Positions 25,285 through 34,778 of a stretch of DNA of 44,434 nucleotides are shown in pieces. Each line of letters begins with the position of its first letter. Within the stretch, counting starts at the first letter, position 1. Both the position numbers and the translations under genes were made by a program. The notes beneath the pieces were generated by a model that did not search any database, was not told the DNA's origin, and was given only the letters and a program-made list of their open reading frames with translations. Origin of the DNA: a bacterium OM1 bin76 (lineage in GTDB: Bacteria > Actinomycetota > Acidimicrobiia > Spongiisociales > ZC4RG35); the NCBI GenBank assembly GCA_002238785.1, contig MPNA01000023.1, positions 1-44,434 of the forward strand, in the 5' to 3' direction.

Positions 25285-27165
25285 CTAGGAGCGGGTCTTG
25301 GGGCGGAGCAGGTGCAGGCGGCGTTTTCTTTCCCGGGCTCGGGTGCTGGCATCGAGGGTCACCTTGCGGATGCGGATGGCGTTAGGGGTGACTTCGATGC
25401 ACTCGTCGTCGGCGATGAATTCCAGGGCTTGTTCCAGTGACAGGATGCGGGGTGGGGTGAGGCGAACGGTGTTGTCGGAACCGGCGGCGCGAATGTTGGT
25501 CTGCTTTTTCTCCCGGCAGATGTTGACGTCCATGTCCTCGGACCGCGGGTTCTCGCCCACGACCATGCCCTCGTAGACGTCGTCGCCGGGGGCGACGAAC
25601 ATCGAAGCCCGGTCCTGAAGGGAAGCCAGGGCATACCCGGTGACCTCACCCTGGCGGTCCGCCACGATCGATCCCGAGTAGCGGGTGCGAAGCTCGCCCA
25701 ACCACGGGCTGTAGTCCTCGAACACGTTGGCCATGAGGCCGGCGCCTTGGGTCTCGGTGAGGAATTCGGTTCGGAAGCCGATGAGGCCGCGGGCCGCGAC
25801 GATGTAATCCAGCCTCACCCAGCCGGCGCCGTGGTTCGACATGTTCACCAGGTTGGCCTTGCGTTTTCCCAGAAGTTGGATCACGGGGCCAACGAAATCC
25901 TCGGGGACGTCTATGGTGAGGCGCTCGGTTGGTTCGTGGAGCGTTCCGTCGATGGTCCGTGTCACCACCTTGGGCTTGCCGATGGTCATCTCAAAGCCCT
26001 CGCGACGCATGAGTTCCACCAGCACCGCAAGCTGGAGTTCGCCTCGTCCCTGGATCTCCCACACATCGGGACGGTGGGTTTCCAACACCCGGATCGACAC
26101 GTTGCCGAGCAGTTCGGCGTCGAGTCGATTGCGGATCAGGCGGGCGGTGAGTTTCTCGCCGTCGCGTCCGGCCATGGGAGATGAGTTGACTCCCATGGTG
26201 ATCGACAGGCTGGGTTCGTCCACCTTGATGACCGGGAGTGGAGTGGGGTTGGCGAGATCCGCGATCGTTTCGCCGATGGTGATGTCGGCTATGCCGGAGA
26301 TGGCAATGATCTCGCCTGCCCCGACCTGGTCGGCGTCCACCCGGTTGAGACTCTCGGTGACATACAACTCGGTGATCTTGGCGGTGGTGGTGGTGCCATC
26401 GGCGCGGCACCACGCCACGTTCTGTCCTCTCTTCAAGGTTCCGTGCATGACGCGACACATCGCGATGCGGCCAAGATAGGGACTGGAGTCAAGATTGGTA
26501 ATCCAAGCCTGGAGTGGGTGTTGTGGATTGTGACGAGGCGCCGCCACGGTGTCGAGCAGTGTCTCGAACAAGGGACGAAGGTCGACGCCGGCCTGCCGGG
26601 GATCCAGTGTCGCGGTGCCCCGGCGAGCGTTGGTGTAAACGATGGGAAAGTCGATCTGGTCCGGGGTGGCGTCAAGGTCGAGGAACAGTTCGTACACCTC
26701 GTCGATCACTTCTGAGATACGGGCGTCGGGCCGATCGATCTTGTTGATCACCAAAACGACGGGCAACTGAAGCGCCAGTGCCTTGCGCAGCACGAAACGT
26801 GTCTGGGGAAGCGGTCCCTCGCTGGAGTCGACCAGAAGGAGGACGCCGTCGACCATGGTCAGAGCCCGCTCGACCTCGCCTCCGAAATCGGAGTGGCCCG
26901 GTGTGTCGACGATGTTGATCTTGATCTCTTCGCCGCTGTCTCGAACGTAGCGGACGGCAGTGTTCTTGGCGAGGATCGTTATGCCCTTCTCTCTCTCGAG
27001 GTCCATCGAGTCCATCACCCGCTCGGCAACCGTCTCATTGGACCGAAAGGCACCCGACTGCCACAGCATGGCATCGACGAGGGTGGTCTTGCCGTGGTCG
27101 ACATGAGCGATTATCGCCACATTGCGCAGATCAGAACGCGTGGCCAGATGTGGGGATTCATCCAT
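25285..27165 (-). CDS. typA: Ribosome-associated translational GTPase TypA/BipA
   Basis: This 626-residue GTPase is a paralogue of EF-G/LepA that binds the ribosome and assists 50S assembly and stress adaptation. G1 is AHVDHGKT (residues 20-27), the switch I Thr is in the GITI segment (about 61-64), G3 is DTPGH (87-91) and G4 is NKID (141-144). The C-terminal half carries the BipA-specific region with RGRGELQ-like [20 protein letters not shown] and the end block [17 protein letters not shown]. Length fits the family. A GAGGAAA lies six bases before the ATG. It is transcribed alone, on the opposite strand from the acyltransferase gene. Confidence 0.95.
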   Translation of the reverse strand: MDESPHLATRSDLRNVAIIAHVDHGKTTLVDAMLWQSGAFRSNETVAERVMDSMDLEREKGITILAKNTAVRYVRDSGEEIKINIVDTPGHSDFGGEVERALTMVDGVLLLVDSSEGPLPQTRFVLRKALALQLPVVLVINKIDRPDARISEVIDEVYELFLDLDATPDQIDFPIVYTNARRGTATLDPRQAGVDLRPLFETLLDTVAAPRHNPQHPLQAWITNLDSSPYLGRIAMCRVMHGTLKRGQNVAWCRADGTTTTAKITELYVTESLNRVDADQVGAGEIIAISGIADITIGETIADLANPTPLPVIKVDEPSLSITMGVNSSPMAGRDGEKLTARLIRNRLDAELLGNVSIRVLETHRPDVWEIQGRGELQLAVLVELMRREGFEMTIGKPKVVTRTIDGTLHEPTERLTIDVPEDFVGPVIQLLGKRKANLVNMSNHGAGWVRLDYIVAARGLIGFRTEFLTETQGAGLMANVFEDYSPWLGELRTRYSGSIVADRQGEVTGYALASLQDRASMFVAPGDDVYEGMVVGENPRSEDMDVNICREKKQTNIRAAGSDNTVRLTPPRILSLEQALEFIADDECIEVTPNAIRIRKVTLDASTRARERKRRLHLLRPKTRS

Positions 27166-27377
27166 GGTGTTTCCTCAAGAAGAAGACGCCGACCTGTTGT
27201 CGGATTGGCAAGCCTGATGAGCAGATCCAAGAACCCCGGGCACGAGCCAAAGGATCCTGGAGTCGGGTGGTCTTCAAGTCTACTGGACTCGAACGAACCC
27301 TCTGGAATGCAATACGAGCGGCCGGGGATCCTGCTGCAGTGAGGTATTCTGGCGGCGGTGCCCACCGGAACAACATC

Positions 27378-28888
27378 TTGACTGCCGCGCAAACTCCTGC
27401 TACGGTCGGGGCCTCGGCGCCACGACGTCGTTACGACCTGGACGCTCTTCGGGGGTTCGCCATGCTGCTTGGGGTCGGGTTACATGCTGCCTTGGCGTTC
27501 ATCCCGGTGCCGTGGTGGGTGCAGGACCGGACTTCGAGCTTCGAAGGCCTCTACGACGAGTTCCTGTGGGCTGTGCATGGGTTCCGAATGCCGCTGTTCT
27601 TCCTGATGAGTGGCTTCTTCACTGCCTTGTTGTGGCGACGTCGCGGATTGCGTTCTCTGTTGGGGCACCGTCTTCGCCGGGTGGCGTTGCCTTTGGCGAT
27701 CGGGTTGGTGACGCTGGTCCCCGCTGTGGATTGGGCGGGCGAGCGATAGCAACCCAGGCCGAGGCCTCGGTGGATCAAGGAGACATCTTCGCCCTGGTGT
27801 TCACGGGGTCCGTGGATGGGGTGGAACAGTTGCTGGACCAGGGCTTGGATATCGACACGCGGACCGAACCGGGAGGATGGACGCCGCTTCATGCCGCCGC
27901 CTTCACCGGAGACGCCGACATGGTGAAGTTGCTCATCAGTCGTGGAGCGCAACCGGCGCCGGTTGCCTCTGCGTCCGAGGGCGAGACGCCGCTTGCGTTG
28001 GCCTTCCACTTCGGGCACGAGGAGGCGACCGACCTGCTGGTCGCCTATGAGGGTCAGGATCCCCTTCCCGAGGGGGTGAGATGGTCGGACATTCCGGGTT
28101 TTGGAGCGGGGGCGGATGAATCGGCAGAGGACCGTCTGACTCAGATCGACCACCTGCATCACCTCTGGTTTCTCTGGTTCCTGTTGTGGCTGGTGGCGGG
28201 ATTCGCGGTGGTGGCTGCGTTTGCCGACCGCTTCGGCGCCGACGGCGGGGTGTGGCCGAAGAGGCTGATGTGGTTGATGGTCCCCCTGACCATCGTTCCG
28301 CAACTGAGCATGGGTGGGGGAGGGGCCTATCCGGGGTTCGGTTCGGACACCTCCGATGCGCTGCTGCCGCTTCCGCATGTGCTGCTGTACTACGCCACCT
28401 TCTTCACCTTCGGCGCCCTCATGTACGGTCGGAAGCACCGGGACGACAGGCTGGTGGTGGACACGATCGGTCGCCCATGGTGGCTGATCCTGGGGGTCTC
28501 CTTCTTCCTGGTCCTGCCGGTGGGGCTCCACTTCACCTTCGTTGATCTGCAATGGCCGGTGGCGTCGGCATTGCAGGTCCTGTACGCCTGGGGGATGTGC
28601 TTTGGCCTGATGGGATTGTTCCGGGTTGTGCTGTCCGGCGAACGCCGAGGCGTGCGCTACCTCTCCGACTCCGCCTACTGGGTGTACCTCATCCATCTGC
28701 CGCTGGTGGTCGCCGCTCAGATCATGGTGCGCGACCTCAACCTGGGCGCGGGTGTCAAATTCCTGATGATCTGCGTGGGGGTGACGGCGGTTTCTCTGCT
28801 CTCCTACCAGGCCTTCGTCCGTTACACGCCGATCGGAACCATGCTCAACGGCAAGAAGGCCCGGGCCGGTCAGGTCGGAAGACGTTGA
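27378..28888 (+). pseudogene. Acyltransferase-3 membrane protein with inserted ankyrin domain, frameshifted
   Basis: The first frame (27378-27749, TTG start; GTG at 27339 is an alternative) gives the N-terminal acyltransferase-3 region: RRRYDLDALRGFAMLLGVGL and MPLFFLMSGFFTALLWRRRG, the first two or three helices. It stops at TAG 27747-27749. A second frame continues without interruption to 28888. It encodes ankyrin-like repeats (IFALVFTGSVDGVEQLLDQG, then GGWTPLHAAAFTGDADMVKL), then about seven further membrane helices ending in SDSAYWVYLIHLPLVVAAQI. One extra base near GAGCGATAG would restore a single protein of about 500 residues. Acyltransferase-3 proteins acylate carbohydrate or glycan groups. 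The break could be a mutation, a sequencing error or a -1 shift. Confidence 0.75.
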
Positions 28889-29002
28889 CCGAATTGTAGA
28901 TTCCCCAGGTGGCGCAGATCTGAGGGACTCCGCCATCTGGCAGGTGACTTACCTCGGACCTGTCGGTTTCGTTCCTGGTCGGAATGCCGGGGAAACATGC
29001 CT

Positions 29003-29192
29003 GCATTCCGAAAAGTGTGGGATGGATCCCCGGAATATTGTGGGATAGACCTTCCGAATAATGTAGAGTGGTCTCTTTTCTGGCAAAATGTGTGAGATAG
29101 ATCTTCCCAATAATGTAGGATAGATTTCTGAAATAATGTAGGATAGGTCCCCGGAATATTGTGGGATAGATCTTCCGAATAATGTAGGATAG
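29003..29192. repeat. Tandem array of eight ~23-base degenerate repeats
   Basis: Units begin at 29003, 29026, 29049, 29072, 29101, 29124, 29147 and 29170. All are 23 bases except the fourth, which is 29. The shared core is close to AATAATGTAGGATAG, with a variant AATATTGTGGGATAG. Units 2-3 and 7-8 form the same variant pair, suggesting duplication of a dimer. There is no spacer, so it is not a CRISPR array. The array is AT-rich in a GC-rich region and ends 32 bases before the TTG of the DUF4143 ATPase gene. Confidence 0.85.
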
Positions 29193-29224
29193 GCTTTAGG
29201 TTTCTGGAGGAAGGTCTCCTGAGT

Positions 29225-30505
29225 TTGGTTTCAAATCCTTTACAGCGGATTTATCGTGATCGGGTTGTCGACCACGAAATTCCGGGTATCCTGAACGCGG
29301 CTCGCGCCGTCCTCATCGAAGGCCCCAAGGCATGTGGCAAGACTTGGACCGGACAGCGCTTTGCTCGGAGCGAGATCTTCTTGGAGGAACGCCCCGACCT
29401 CTGGGCGATAGCCACCCAGGTCCATGCATTGTTGCTCGACGGAGACACTCCTCGTCTCCTCGACGAGTGGCAAAGGGTTCCCGATCTGTGGCACCTGGTT
29501 CGCGCCGAATGCGATCGAAGGGGGTTGCCAGGACAGTTCATCCTCACCGGTTCCGCGGTTCCCCCTGATGACTTGACCCGGCACTCAGGGGCGGGACGCA
29601 TCAGCCGTGTGCGGATGCGTCCCATGTCGCTCTACGAAATGGGCCTCTCCGCGGGAGAGGCATCTGTGGGCGGGATGCTCAAGCGGTTGGGAGCCTGGGA
29701 GTGTCCTGCGGTCGAGGTGGCTGTGGATGTGCCGGAATTGGTGGCCGCCGCCTGTCACGGTGGCTGGCCGCAGTTCACAGATTTGCCTGTGGAGGAGGCT
29801 ATGAGACAGGTCCGAAGCTATGTGGACGATATCTGCCGGGTAGATGTGTCGGCCGTGGATGGCGTCCGGCGGAACCCCGAGAGAGTACTGCGTCTGATGC
29901 AGTCGCTGGCGCGCAACGTCGCCAATCCCGTCAGCATCACCAAACTCGCGGGGGAGACCGAGGGGCAAACTCCGCTTGACCGGACCACGGTCAAGACCTA
30001 CATAGAGTCGTTGACCCGCCTGTTTGTCGTGGAGGATCTACCCGCCTGGAATGTCCATCTTCGGTCGAGGGAGGGTCTTCGGAATGCGCCGAAACGGCAC
30101 TTCGTGGACCCCTCTCTGGCGCCTGCTGCACTGGGAGTAGGTCCGCAAAGATACCTGGACGACCTGAATGCCTTCGGTTTCCTGTTTGAATCTATGGCGG
30201 TGCGCGACCTGCGAGTCTATGCGCAGGCTCACGACGCCACGGTCCATTACTACCAGGACTATGGTGGATTGGAGGTTGATGCGGTGATCGAGACCCGGGA
30301 CGGGCGATGGATAGCGGCCGAAGTCAAACTGGGCGGCGCCAAGGCCATCGACCAAGCGGTGGCGGCTCTGCTGAAGCTGCGGGATCGAGTCTCGGAGCAA
30401 CGGGCCACCAACTTAGCCCAGTTGGTGGTGATCACCGGAGGCCGATATAGCTACCGGCATCCTGACGGAGTGGCGGTGGTTCCCCTGGCGGCGCTTGGTC
30501 CGTGA
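29225..30505 (+). CDS. AAA ATPase with C-terminal DUF4143 domain
   Basis: This 426-residue protein belongs to the AAA_14/DUF4143 family, widespread ATPases of unknown role often found in accessory regions. Walker A is GPKACGKT (residues 33-40), Walker B is RLLDEWQ with Asp80-Glu81, and the sensor-like FILTGSA is at 105-111. The C-terminal DUF4143 domain has a nuclease-like arrangement of Glu350/Asp352 (GLEVDAVIE) and Glu366-Val-Lys368 (AAEVKLG), as in the PD-(D/E)xK fold. Whether it cuts DNA is unproven. The TTG start is supported by GGAGGAAGG about 11 bases upstream. It follows a tandem repeat array and has no partner gene, though DUF4143 proteins are sometimes linked to toxin-antitoxin functions. 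Confidence 0.88.
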   Translation: MVSNPLQRIYRDRVVDHEIPGILNAARAVLIEGPKACGKTWTGQRFARSEIFLEERPDLWAIATQVHALLLDGDTPRLLDEWQRVPDLWHLVRAECDRRGLPGQFILTGSAVPPDDLTRHSGAGRISRVRMRPMSLYEMGLSAGEASVGGMLKRLGAWECPAVEVAVDVPELVAAACHGGWPQFTDLPVEEAMRQVRSYVDDICRVDVSAVDGVRRNPERVLRLMQSLARNVANPVSITKLAGETEGQTPLDRTTVKTYIESLTRLFVVEDLPAWNVHLRSREGLRNAPKRHFVDPSLAPAALGVGPQRYLDDLNAFGFLFESMAVRDLRVYAQAHDATVHYYQDYGGLEVDAVIETRDGRWIAAEVKLGGAKAIDQAVAALLKLRDRVSEQRATNLAQLVVITGGRYSYRHPDGVAVVPLAALGP

Positions 30506-30523
30506 CTAACTGCGCCTAACTGA

Positions 30524-31162
30524 TCACCACACCGGCTCGATGTTCAATCCCTCCATGAGGGCGCGGACCCGCTGTTCGAGGTCGTCGCGGATGGGACGGA
30601 CCTCGTCCAGGGCCTTTCCGGCCGGGTCGTCCACCTCCCAATCTGCGTAGCGCTTCCCGGGATGGATAGGGCAGGCGTCGCCGCATCCCATGGTCACCAC
30701 CATATCTGCGGCCTGCACGATCTCGTCCGACCAGGGTTGGGGAATCTCGCCCCGGATGTTGATCCCCTTCTCCAGCATGGCCTGCGCGGCAACGTGGTTG
30801 ATGTCTTCGGCGGGTTCCGATCCTCCGGTGAACACGTCCACCAAACCTGCCGAGAGGAAACGCATGAACCCGGCCGCCATCTGCGACCGTCCGGCATTGT
30901 GCACGCACAGGAACAGCACGCTGGGATTAAGCAGGGTGGGGTTCGTTTGGAGCCGCACCACCGCCCGAAGGCGTTCGCCCGCAAATCGCTCGGCCAGGAG
31001 CACCGTCCAAGTAGTGGTGGCCTTTTCCATCAGACGGTCCAGCGAATCGGCCAGGAAACGCTCGATGGTCTCGGTGTCGAGTCTGCCTTTGAACTGGTTG
31101 CGCAGTCTCACTGCGGCCTGGCGAAGCAGGAGATGTTCTTCGGTGGAGAGTTCGGCTGTCAT
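30524..31162 (-). CDS. Arsenate reductase / low-molecular-weight phosphatase with N-terminal helical domain
   Basis: This 212-residue protein has two parts. Residues 1-79 are an all-helical domain (three-helix bundle) found in actinobacterial mycothiol-linked arsenate reductases. Residues 80-212 form a low-molecular-weight tyrosine-phosphatase-like fold with the P-loop CVHNAGR (Cys86 to Arg92), followed by MGCGDACPIHPGKRYADWEV and the catalytic DP loop (Asp179-Pro180). Such enzymes reduce arsenate to arsenite with mycothiol or thioredoxin. Cys160 and Cys164 could serve as resolving cysteines. AAGGAG lies eight bases before the ATG. No arsR or arsenite pump gene is next to it, so a role as a protein phosphatase cannot be excluded. 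Confidence 0.85.
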   Translation of the reverse strand: MTAELSTEEHLLLRQAAVRLRNQFKGRLDTETIERFLADSLDRLMEKATTTWTVLLAERFAGERLRAVVRLQTNPTLLNPSVLFLCVHNAGRSQMAAGFMRFLSAGLVDVFTGGSEPAEDINHVAAQAMLEKGINIRGEIPQPWSDEIVQAADMVVTMGCGDACPIHPGKRYADWEVDDPAGKALDEVRPIRDDLEQRVRALMEGLNIEPVW

Positions 31163-31358
31163 GCGGGAACTCCTTGTGGGGTTTGGGATGGGTTGATGGC
31201 AACAGTACCCAATGAAGTACTTTAGACAGGACGGCTCAGGTCGTTCACCTGCAAGGGATGACGACTGATCGGCGGAGGATTAGGCGTTGCCGGGTAAAGC
31301 ACTTTGCCTATCAGCACATTCCCAAATATGATGCGACACTGGATGGTAAGAGTTTCTG

Positions 31359-32249
31359 ATGCTTGAGTTGCGCCGCCTCTCCAAGGGTTACGGAGAGGTC
31401 CAGGCCCTCGATGACTGCAGCTTCCGGGTGGAGCGGGGCCGGATGCTGGGGTTCCTGGGTCCCAACGGTGCAGGTAAGACCACCGCCATGAGGTCGGTGT
31501 TCAATCTGGTGCGGCTCGACAGCGGATCGGTTAGTTGGAGAGGAAGGCCGGTCGGTCAGGAAGAGCGGGTGCGGTTCGGATACATGCCGGAGCAGCGGGG
31601 GCTCTATCCGAAGATGAAGATCGGACGTCAGCTCGCCTATCTGGGACGCATTCACGGCATGACCAACGTCGAGGCCACCGCCGCCGCGGAGCGGTGGCTG
31701 GAAGAACTCGGCCTGTCGGACCGGATCAAGGACCCTCTGGAGAAACTGTCCCACGGCAACCAGCAGCGAGTGCAGTTGGCGGCGGCGCTGATCCATGATC
31801 CCGAGTTGCTGGTTCTGGACGAGCCGTTCAGCGGTCTTGATCCGTTCGGGGTGGAGACCATGGCCGACATCCTCCGCGCCCGGGCCGCCGCCGGAGCGGC
31901 GGTGATGTTCTCAAGTCACCAACTGGACATGGTGGAGGACCTGTGCCAGGACGTGGCGATCATCAACCACGGCAGGGTGGTGATGGGCGGAGAGGTCCGC
32001 CAACTCAAGATGGATTCTCCCTACTGGGTGATCGAGGTGGAGATGAGGGCCGCCGACCGAGACCGCATGAGTCGCCTTGATGCGGTGGTCTCGGTGGAGT
32101 TTGACGGGTACCGCCACCGGATAGTGGTTCGCAAGGGCGGGGACCTGAGCGACCTGGTGTCCCGGCTGGACCTGGGAGGCGACGTCCGCCACTTCACCTT
32201 CTCCGCTCCATCCCTTTCGGAACTCTTCCGGGAGGCGGTGACGGGATGA
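31359..32249 (+). CDS. ABC transporter ATP-binding protein, NatA-like
   Basis: This 296-residue ATPase belongs to the NatA/YhaQ-type ABC-2 exporters. Walker A is GPNGAGKT (residues 34-41), the signature is LSHGNQQ (130-136, replacing the usual LSGGQ), Walker B is LLVLDEP with Asp154-Glu155, and the H-loop His is His187. The LSHGNQQ variant is normal for this subfamily. The C terminus has the DUF4162-like extension. It overlaps the permease gene by four bases. Substrate is unknown; relatives export Na+ or hydrophobic compounds. Confidence 0.9.
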   Translation: MLELRRLSKGYGEVQALDDCSFRVERGRMLGFLGPNGAGKTTAMRSVFNLVRLDSGSVSWRGRPVGQEERVRFGYMPEQRGLYPKMKIGRQLAYLGRIHGMTNVEATAAAERWLEELGLSDRIKDPLEKLSHGNQQRVQLAAALIHDPELLVLDEPFSGLDPFGVETMADILRARAAAGAAVMFSSHQLDMVEDLCQDVAIINHGRVVMGGEVRQLKMDSPYWVIEVEMRAADRDRMSRLDAVVSVEFDGYRHRIVVRKGGDLSDLVSRLDLGGDVRHFTFSAPSLSELFREAVTG

Positions 32250-33442
32250 CATCCTGGCAGGCGATCCGGCTGGTCATGGGGCGGGAGATCAGGGAACGGT
32301 CCCGGTCGGGAGCCTTCATCGCTTCGGTTGCCATAACGTTGCTGCTGGTGGCGGCGGTCTTGTTCCTTCCTCTGATCTTCGCCGATGACGATGTGCATTA
32401 CGAGTTGGGCGTGGTGGGGGAAGGCAACCAGGCGGTGATCGACTCCGCTGTGGCGCTGGCCAACTCCCCGGGAAGGAACGTGAGGACCTCCATAGATGTG
32501 ATCCCCTTCTCCTCCCGGGATGCGGCCGAGAGAGCCGCGGACACCGAGGAAGTGGACGGGGTGCTGATGGACGGGAGGGAGTTTGTGGTGCGAGGGGCGG
32601 GAGGCGAGGCCGGCGGCGAACTGGAATCGCTGCTCCAGCGCGGCGCCCGCTCGGTGCAGATCGAGAGCCTGGTCGCCTCGGGAGCCGGGCAGGTGGTGGA
32701 GATACTCACCTCTGCTCCACTGGATGTGAGGTCTCTGTCGGGCGCCGATACCGATGAGAACAGCGAACGCTCGATCATTGCTTTCGGAGGGCTGATGCTG
32801 CTCTATATGGCGGTGCTGCTGTACGGATCGTTGATCCTGACCGGCGTGACCGAGGAGAAGACCAATCGGGTGGTCGAGGTGTTGCTGGCCGCATTCCAGC
32901 CCTGGCAACTGCTGGCGGGCAAGATCCTGGGGATCGGACTGCTGGGACTGTGCCAGTTCGTGGGGACGGTGGTACTGGCCATGGTGGGTATCGAGTTGAC
33001 CGGGGTCGTCGACCTGCCGGCCTTCCCGGTCGACAGCCTGCTGGTTCTGTTGCTCTGGTTCGTTCTGGGATACTCTCTCTTCGCGGTGATGTTCGGCGCG
33101 GCGGGCGCCCTGGTGTCGAGGGCGGAGGACGCCCAGAGCGTGGTGGCCCCGATCTCCCTGGTGGCGGTGGCCGGTTTCTTCATCGCCATACAGGCGGTGA
33201 ACAACCCCACCAGCACGCTGTCGGTGGTGACCACCTTCATCCCTCCCACCGCTCCCTTCGTGGTGCCGGTGCGGTTCGCCTTCCAGGCCGTGCCGCTGTG
33301 GCAGATGGCGGTGTCGGTGGCGATCATGGTCCTCACCATCGTGGTGATGACCCGCCTGGCCGGCCGGGTGTACCTGGGCGGATTACTGCGCTTCGGCAGC
33401 AAGGTAGGCATCAGAGAGGCGTTCCGCACGGCCGAACTCTGA
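32246..33442 (+). CDS. ABC-2 permease, NatB-like
   Basis: This 398-residue membrane protein pairs with the preceding ATPase. A first helix follows a short basic leader (about residues 24-44). A large extracytoplasmic domain (about 45-175) comes next, and at least five further helices fill the C-terminal half, with the conserved TGVTEEKTNRVVEVLLAAFQ coupling segment and PWQLLAGKILGIGLLGL. This is the layout of NatB/YhaP exporters. The start overlaps the ATPase stop as ATGA. Confidence 0.9.
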   Translation: MTSWQAIRLVMGREIRERSRSGAFIASVAITLLLVAAVLFLPLIFADDDVHYELGVVGEGNQAVIDSAVALANSPGRNVRTSIDVIPFSSRDAAERAADTEEVDGVLMDGREFVVRGAGGEAGGELESLLQRGARSVQIESLVASGAGQVVEILTSAPLDVRSLSGADTDENSERSIIAFGGLMLLYMAVLLYGSLILTGVTEEKTNRVVEVLLAAFQPWQLLAGKILGIGLLGLCQFVGTVVLAMVGIELTGVVDLPAFPVDSLLVLLLWFVLGYSLFAVMFGAAGALVSRAEDAQSVVAPISLVAVAGFFIAIQAVNNPTSTLSVVTTFIPPTAPFVVPVRFAFQAVPLWQMAVSVAIMVLTIVVMTRLAGRVYLGGLLRFGSKVGIREAFRTAEL

Positions 33443-33456
33443 ATCTGACGATCCGG

Positions 33457-33488
33457 GATCGCCGGAGCCCTGTGACTCCGCGATCTTT
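33457..33488 (+). terminator. Terminator-like hairpin after the NatAB-like pair
   Basis: GATCGCCGGAG and CTCCGCGATC form a 10-base-pair stem with one bulged C around an 8-base loop, followed by a short TTT. It lies 15 bases after the permease stop and before the DUF6361 gene, so it would separate the two transcription units. The T-run is short, so efficiency is uncertain. Confidence 0.45.
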
Positions 33489-33572
33489 GACCGTAGTGCA
33501 GGACTTTCACGCCCCCGGTATTAACGTCAGGGCGATGAGGCGTCTCTGACCCAGTATTCACCTGCCTCCTCG

Positions 33573-34778
33573 TTGGGGTGGCTTGATTTCGATGCTGCTG
33601 CTGCCGACCGGGTGGCGACTCTTTTGCGCGCCCTCCAAGAGCCCGCCACGCTCGATGTCCTGGGCTTGGGATCGGTTCGCGACGCCTTCTCCCAGATGCT
33701 GCATCCCGGCACCTCTTATGTCCACACCAAGCTGCGGTATTTCATGTTCCTTCCGTGGATATTCCAGCGTCTGGAAGGGGACCGGGTGGCGCCCGGGGAC
33801 TACTTTCGACGCCTCCGCGACCACGAAGCTCAACTCATCGACTGCCTGCGCCACCTGGGACCCGGTCAGGGTGTCATCGGCTACTACGCCGGTCGAAACC
33901 TCAAGCGTATGCCCAGTTACATCTACTGGGGAGCACTCTGGGATTGGGGAGTGCGCCGGCGCGCCGGTGACCTCGGCGAGTACGCCCAGCAGGCGGCCGC
34001 CCTGGGCCGGCGCCGGGCGGCGCGCGATGACGACGGCAATGTAACCGACCCACTCGAATCAATGTGGGCACCCCTTCCGTATCCCCCCGAGGACTTCCTC
34101 CGAGCCGACATCGATTTTGAGATGCGTTCCGAGGAAGCGGCCGCCTTGGTGGACAACCTCCGGCGCAGGCATCCGGAGACGATGCTGGCTTCGCTGTGCG
34201 CCGAACCGAGTATTGCTGCCGGCTGCAAATACCCGTGGGACGTGCCCGACACCACCGCGTTGTCCGGCGTCGTCCTGAAGGTGCTTTTTCACGCCCGGTG
34301 TTTCTCGGAGTTGACAGCCGGCCCGCAGTTTGCCTACAACATCCTGGTGGCACGCCAGGCTCGCAGAGAACTGCATTGGGACACTGTCCGGCTGGAGGAG
34401 AGGCAACTCGGTCGTCTGCAGGATTGGGTGACGCTGGTCGAGAGTCGCCGGGAGGCCCTTGAGTCCTGGGCCGAAAATCTGTCGGGGTTCTGGGACATTC
34501 TCCACCCGTACGGTATACGGCACAGCACCCAGACCTTCATCACCAGGATCGTCCGCTCGGCGGTCGCCAATCCCCAAGGCTTTGAGAACGATTCGACTGT
34601 TCACGAGCAGATCCGCCTTCGGGAGATTCAAATGAAAGGGAGGCGAGCGCGCCTGGCGCACCGCGGCGCGCTGGAGAACTGGAGCGGCTTGCCATCCGGC
34701 GGACAGTTCGAGTACCGATGGTCCGTCGCCAAGCCTTATCTTGCCGAGATCGCCACCGCGTTGCAGCCTGGCCCCTGA
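33573..34778 (+). CDS. DUF6361-family protein, first gene of candidate defence module
   Basis: This 401-residue protein of unknown function opens with the family-typical GWLDFDAAAADRVATLLRAL and SYVHTKLRYFMFLPWIFQRL segments, which I associate with DUF6361. No catalytic motif is evident; the protein is rich in Trp, Tyr and charged residues and has no membrane segment. The start is uncertain: TTG at 33573 lies directly at the GWLDF block without a ribosome-binding site, while an in-frame CTG at 33546 has GAGG five bases upstream. Its stop overlaps the ATG of the phospholipase D-like gene (TGATG), and that gene in turn overlaps the helicase, so the three are one translational unit. The role within the module is unknown; scaffold or sensor is speculative. 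Confidence 0.75.
   Translation: MGWLDFDAAAADRVATLLRALQEPATLDVLGLGSVRDAFSQMLHPGTSYVHTKLRYFMFLPWIFQRLEGDRVAPGDYFRRLRDHEAQLIDCLRHLGPGQGVIGYYAGRNLKRMPSYIYWGALWDWGVRRRAGDLGEYAQQAAALGRRRAARDDDGNVTDPLESMWAPLPYPPEDFLRADIDFEMRSEEAAALVDNLRRRHPETMLASLCAEPSIAAGCKYPWDVPDTTALSGVVLKVLFHARCFSELTAGPQFAYNILVARQARRELHWDTVRLEERQLGRLQDWVTLVESRREALESWAENLSGFWDILHPYGIRHSTQTFITRIVRSAVANPQGFENDSTVHEQIRLREIQMKGRRARLAHRGALENWSGLPSGGQFEYRWSVAKPYLAEIATALQPGP

Noticed and set aside
29003-29192. Possible CRISPR array
   Set aside because: Units are contiguous 23-base degenerate repeats with no unique spacers, and there are no cas genes in the window.
30927-31202. Extra frame upstream of the ArsC-type gene
   Set aside because: Overlaps the supported ArsC frame, and the ArsC ATG has its own AAGGAG.
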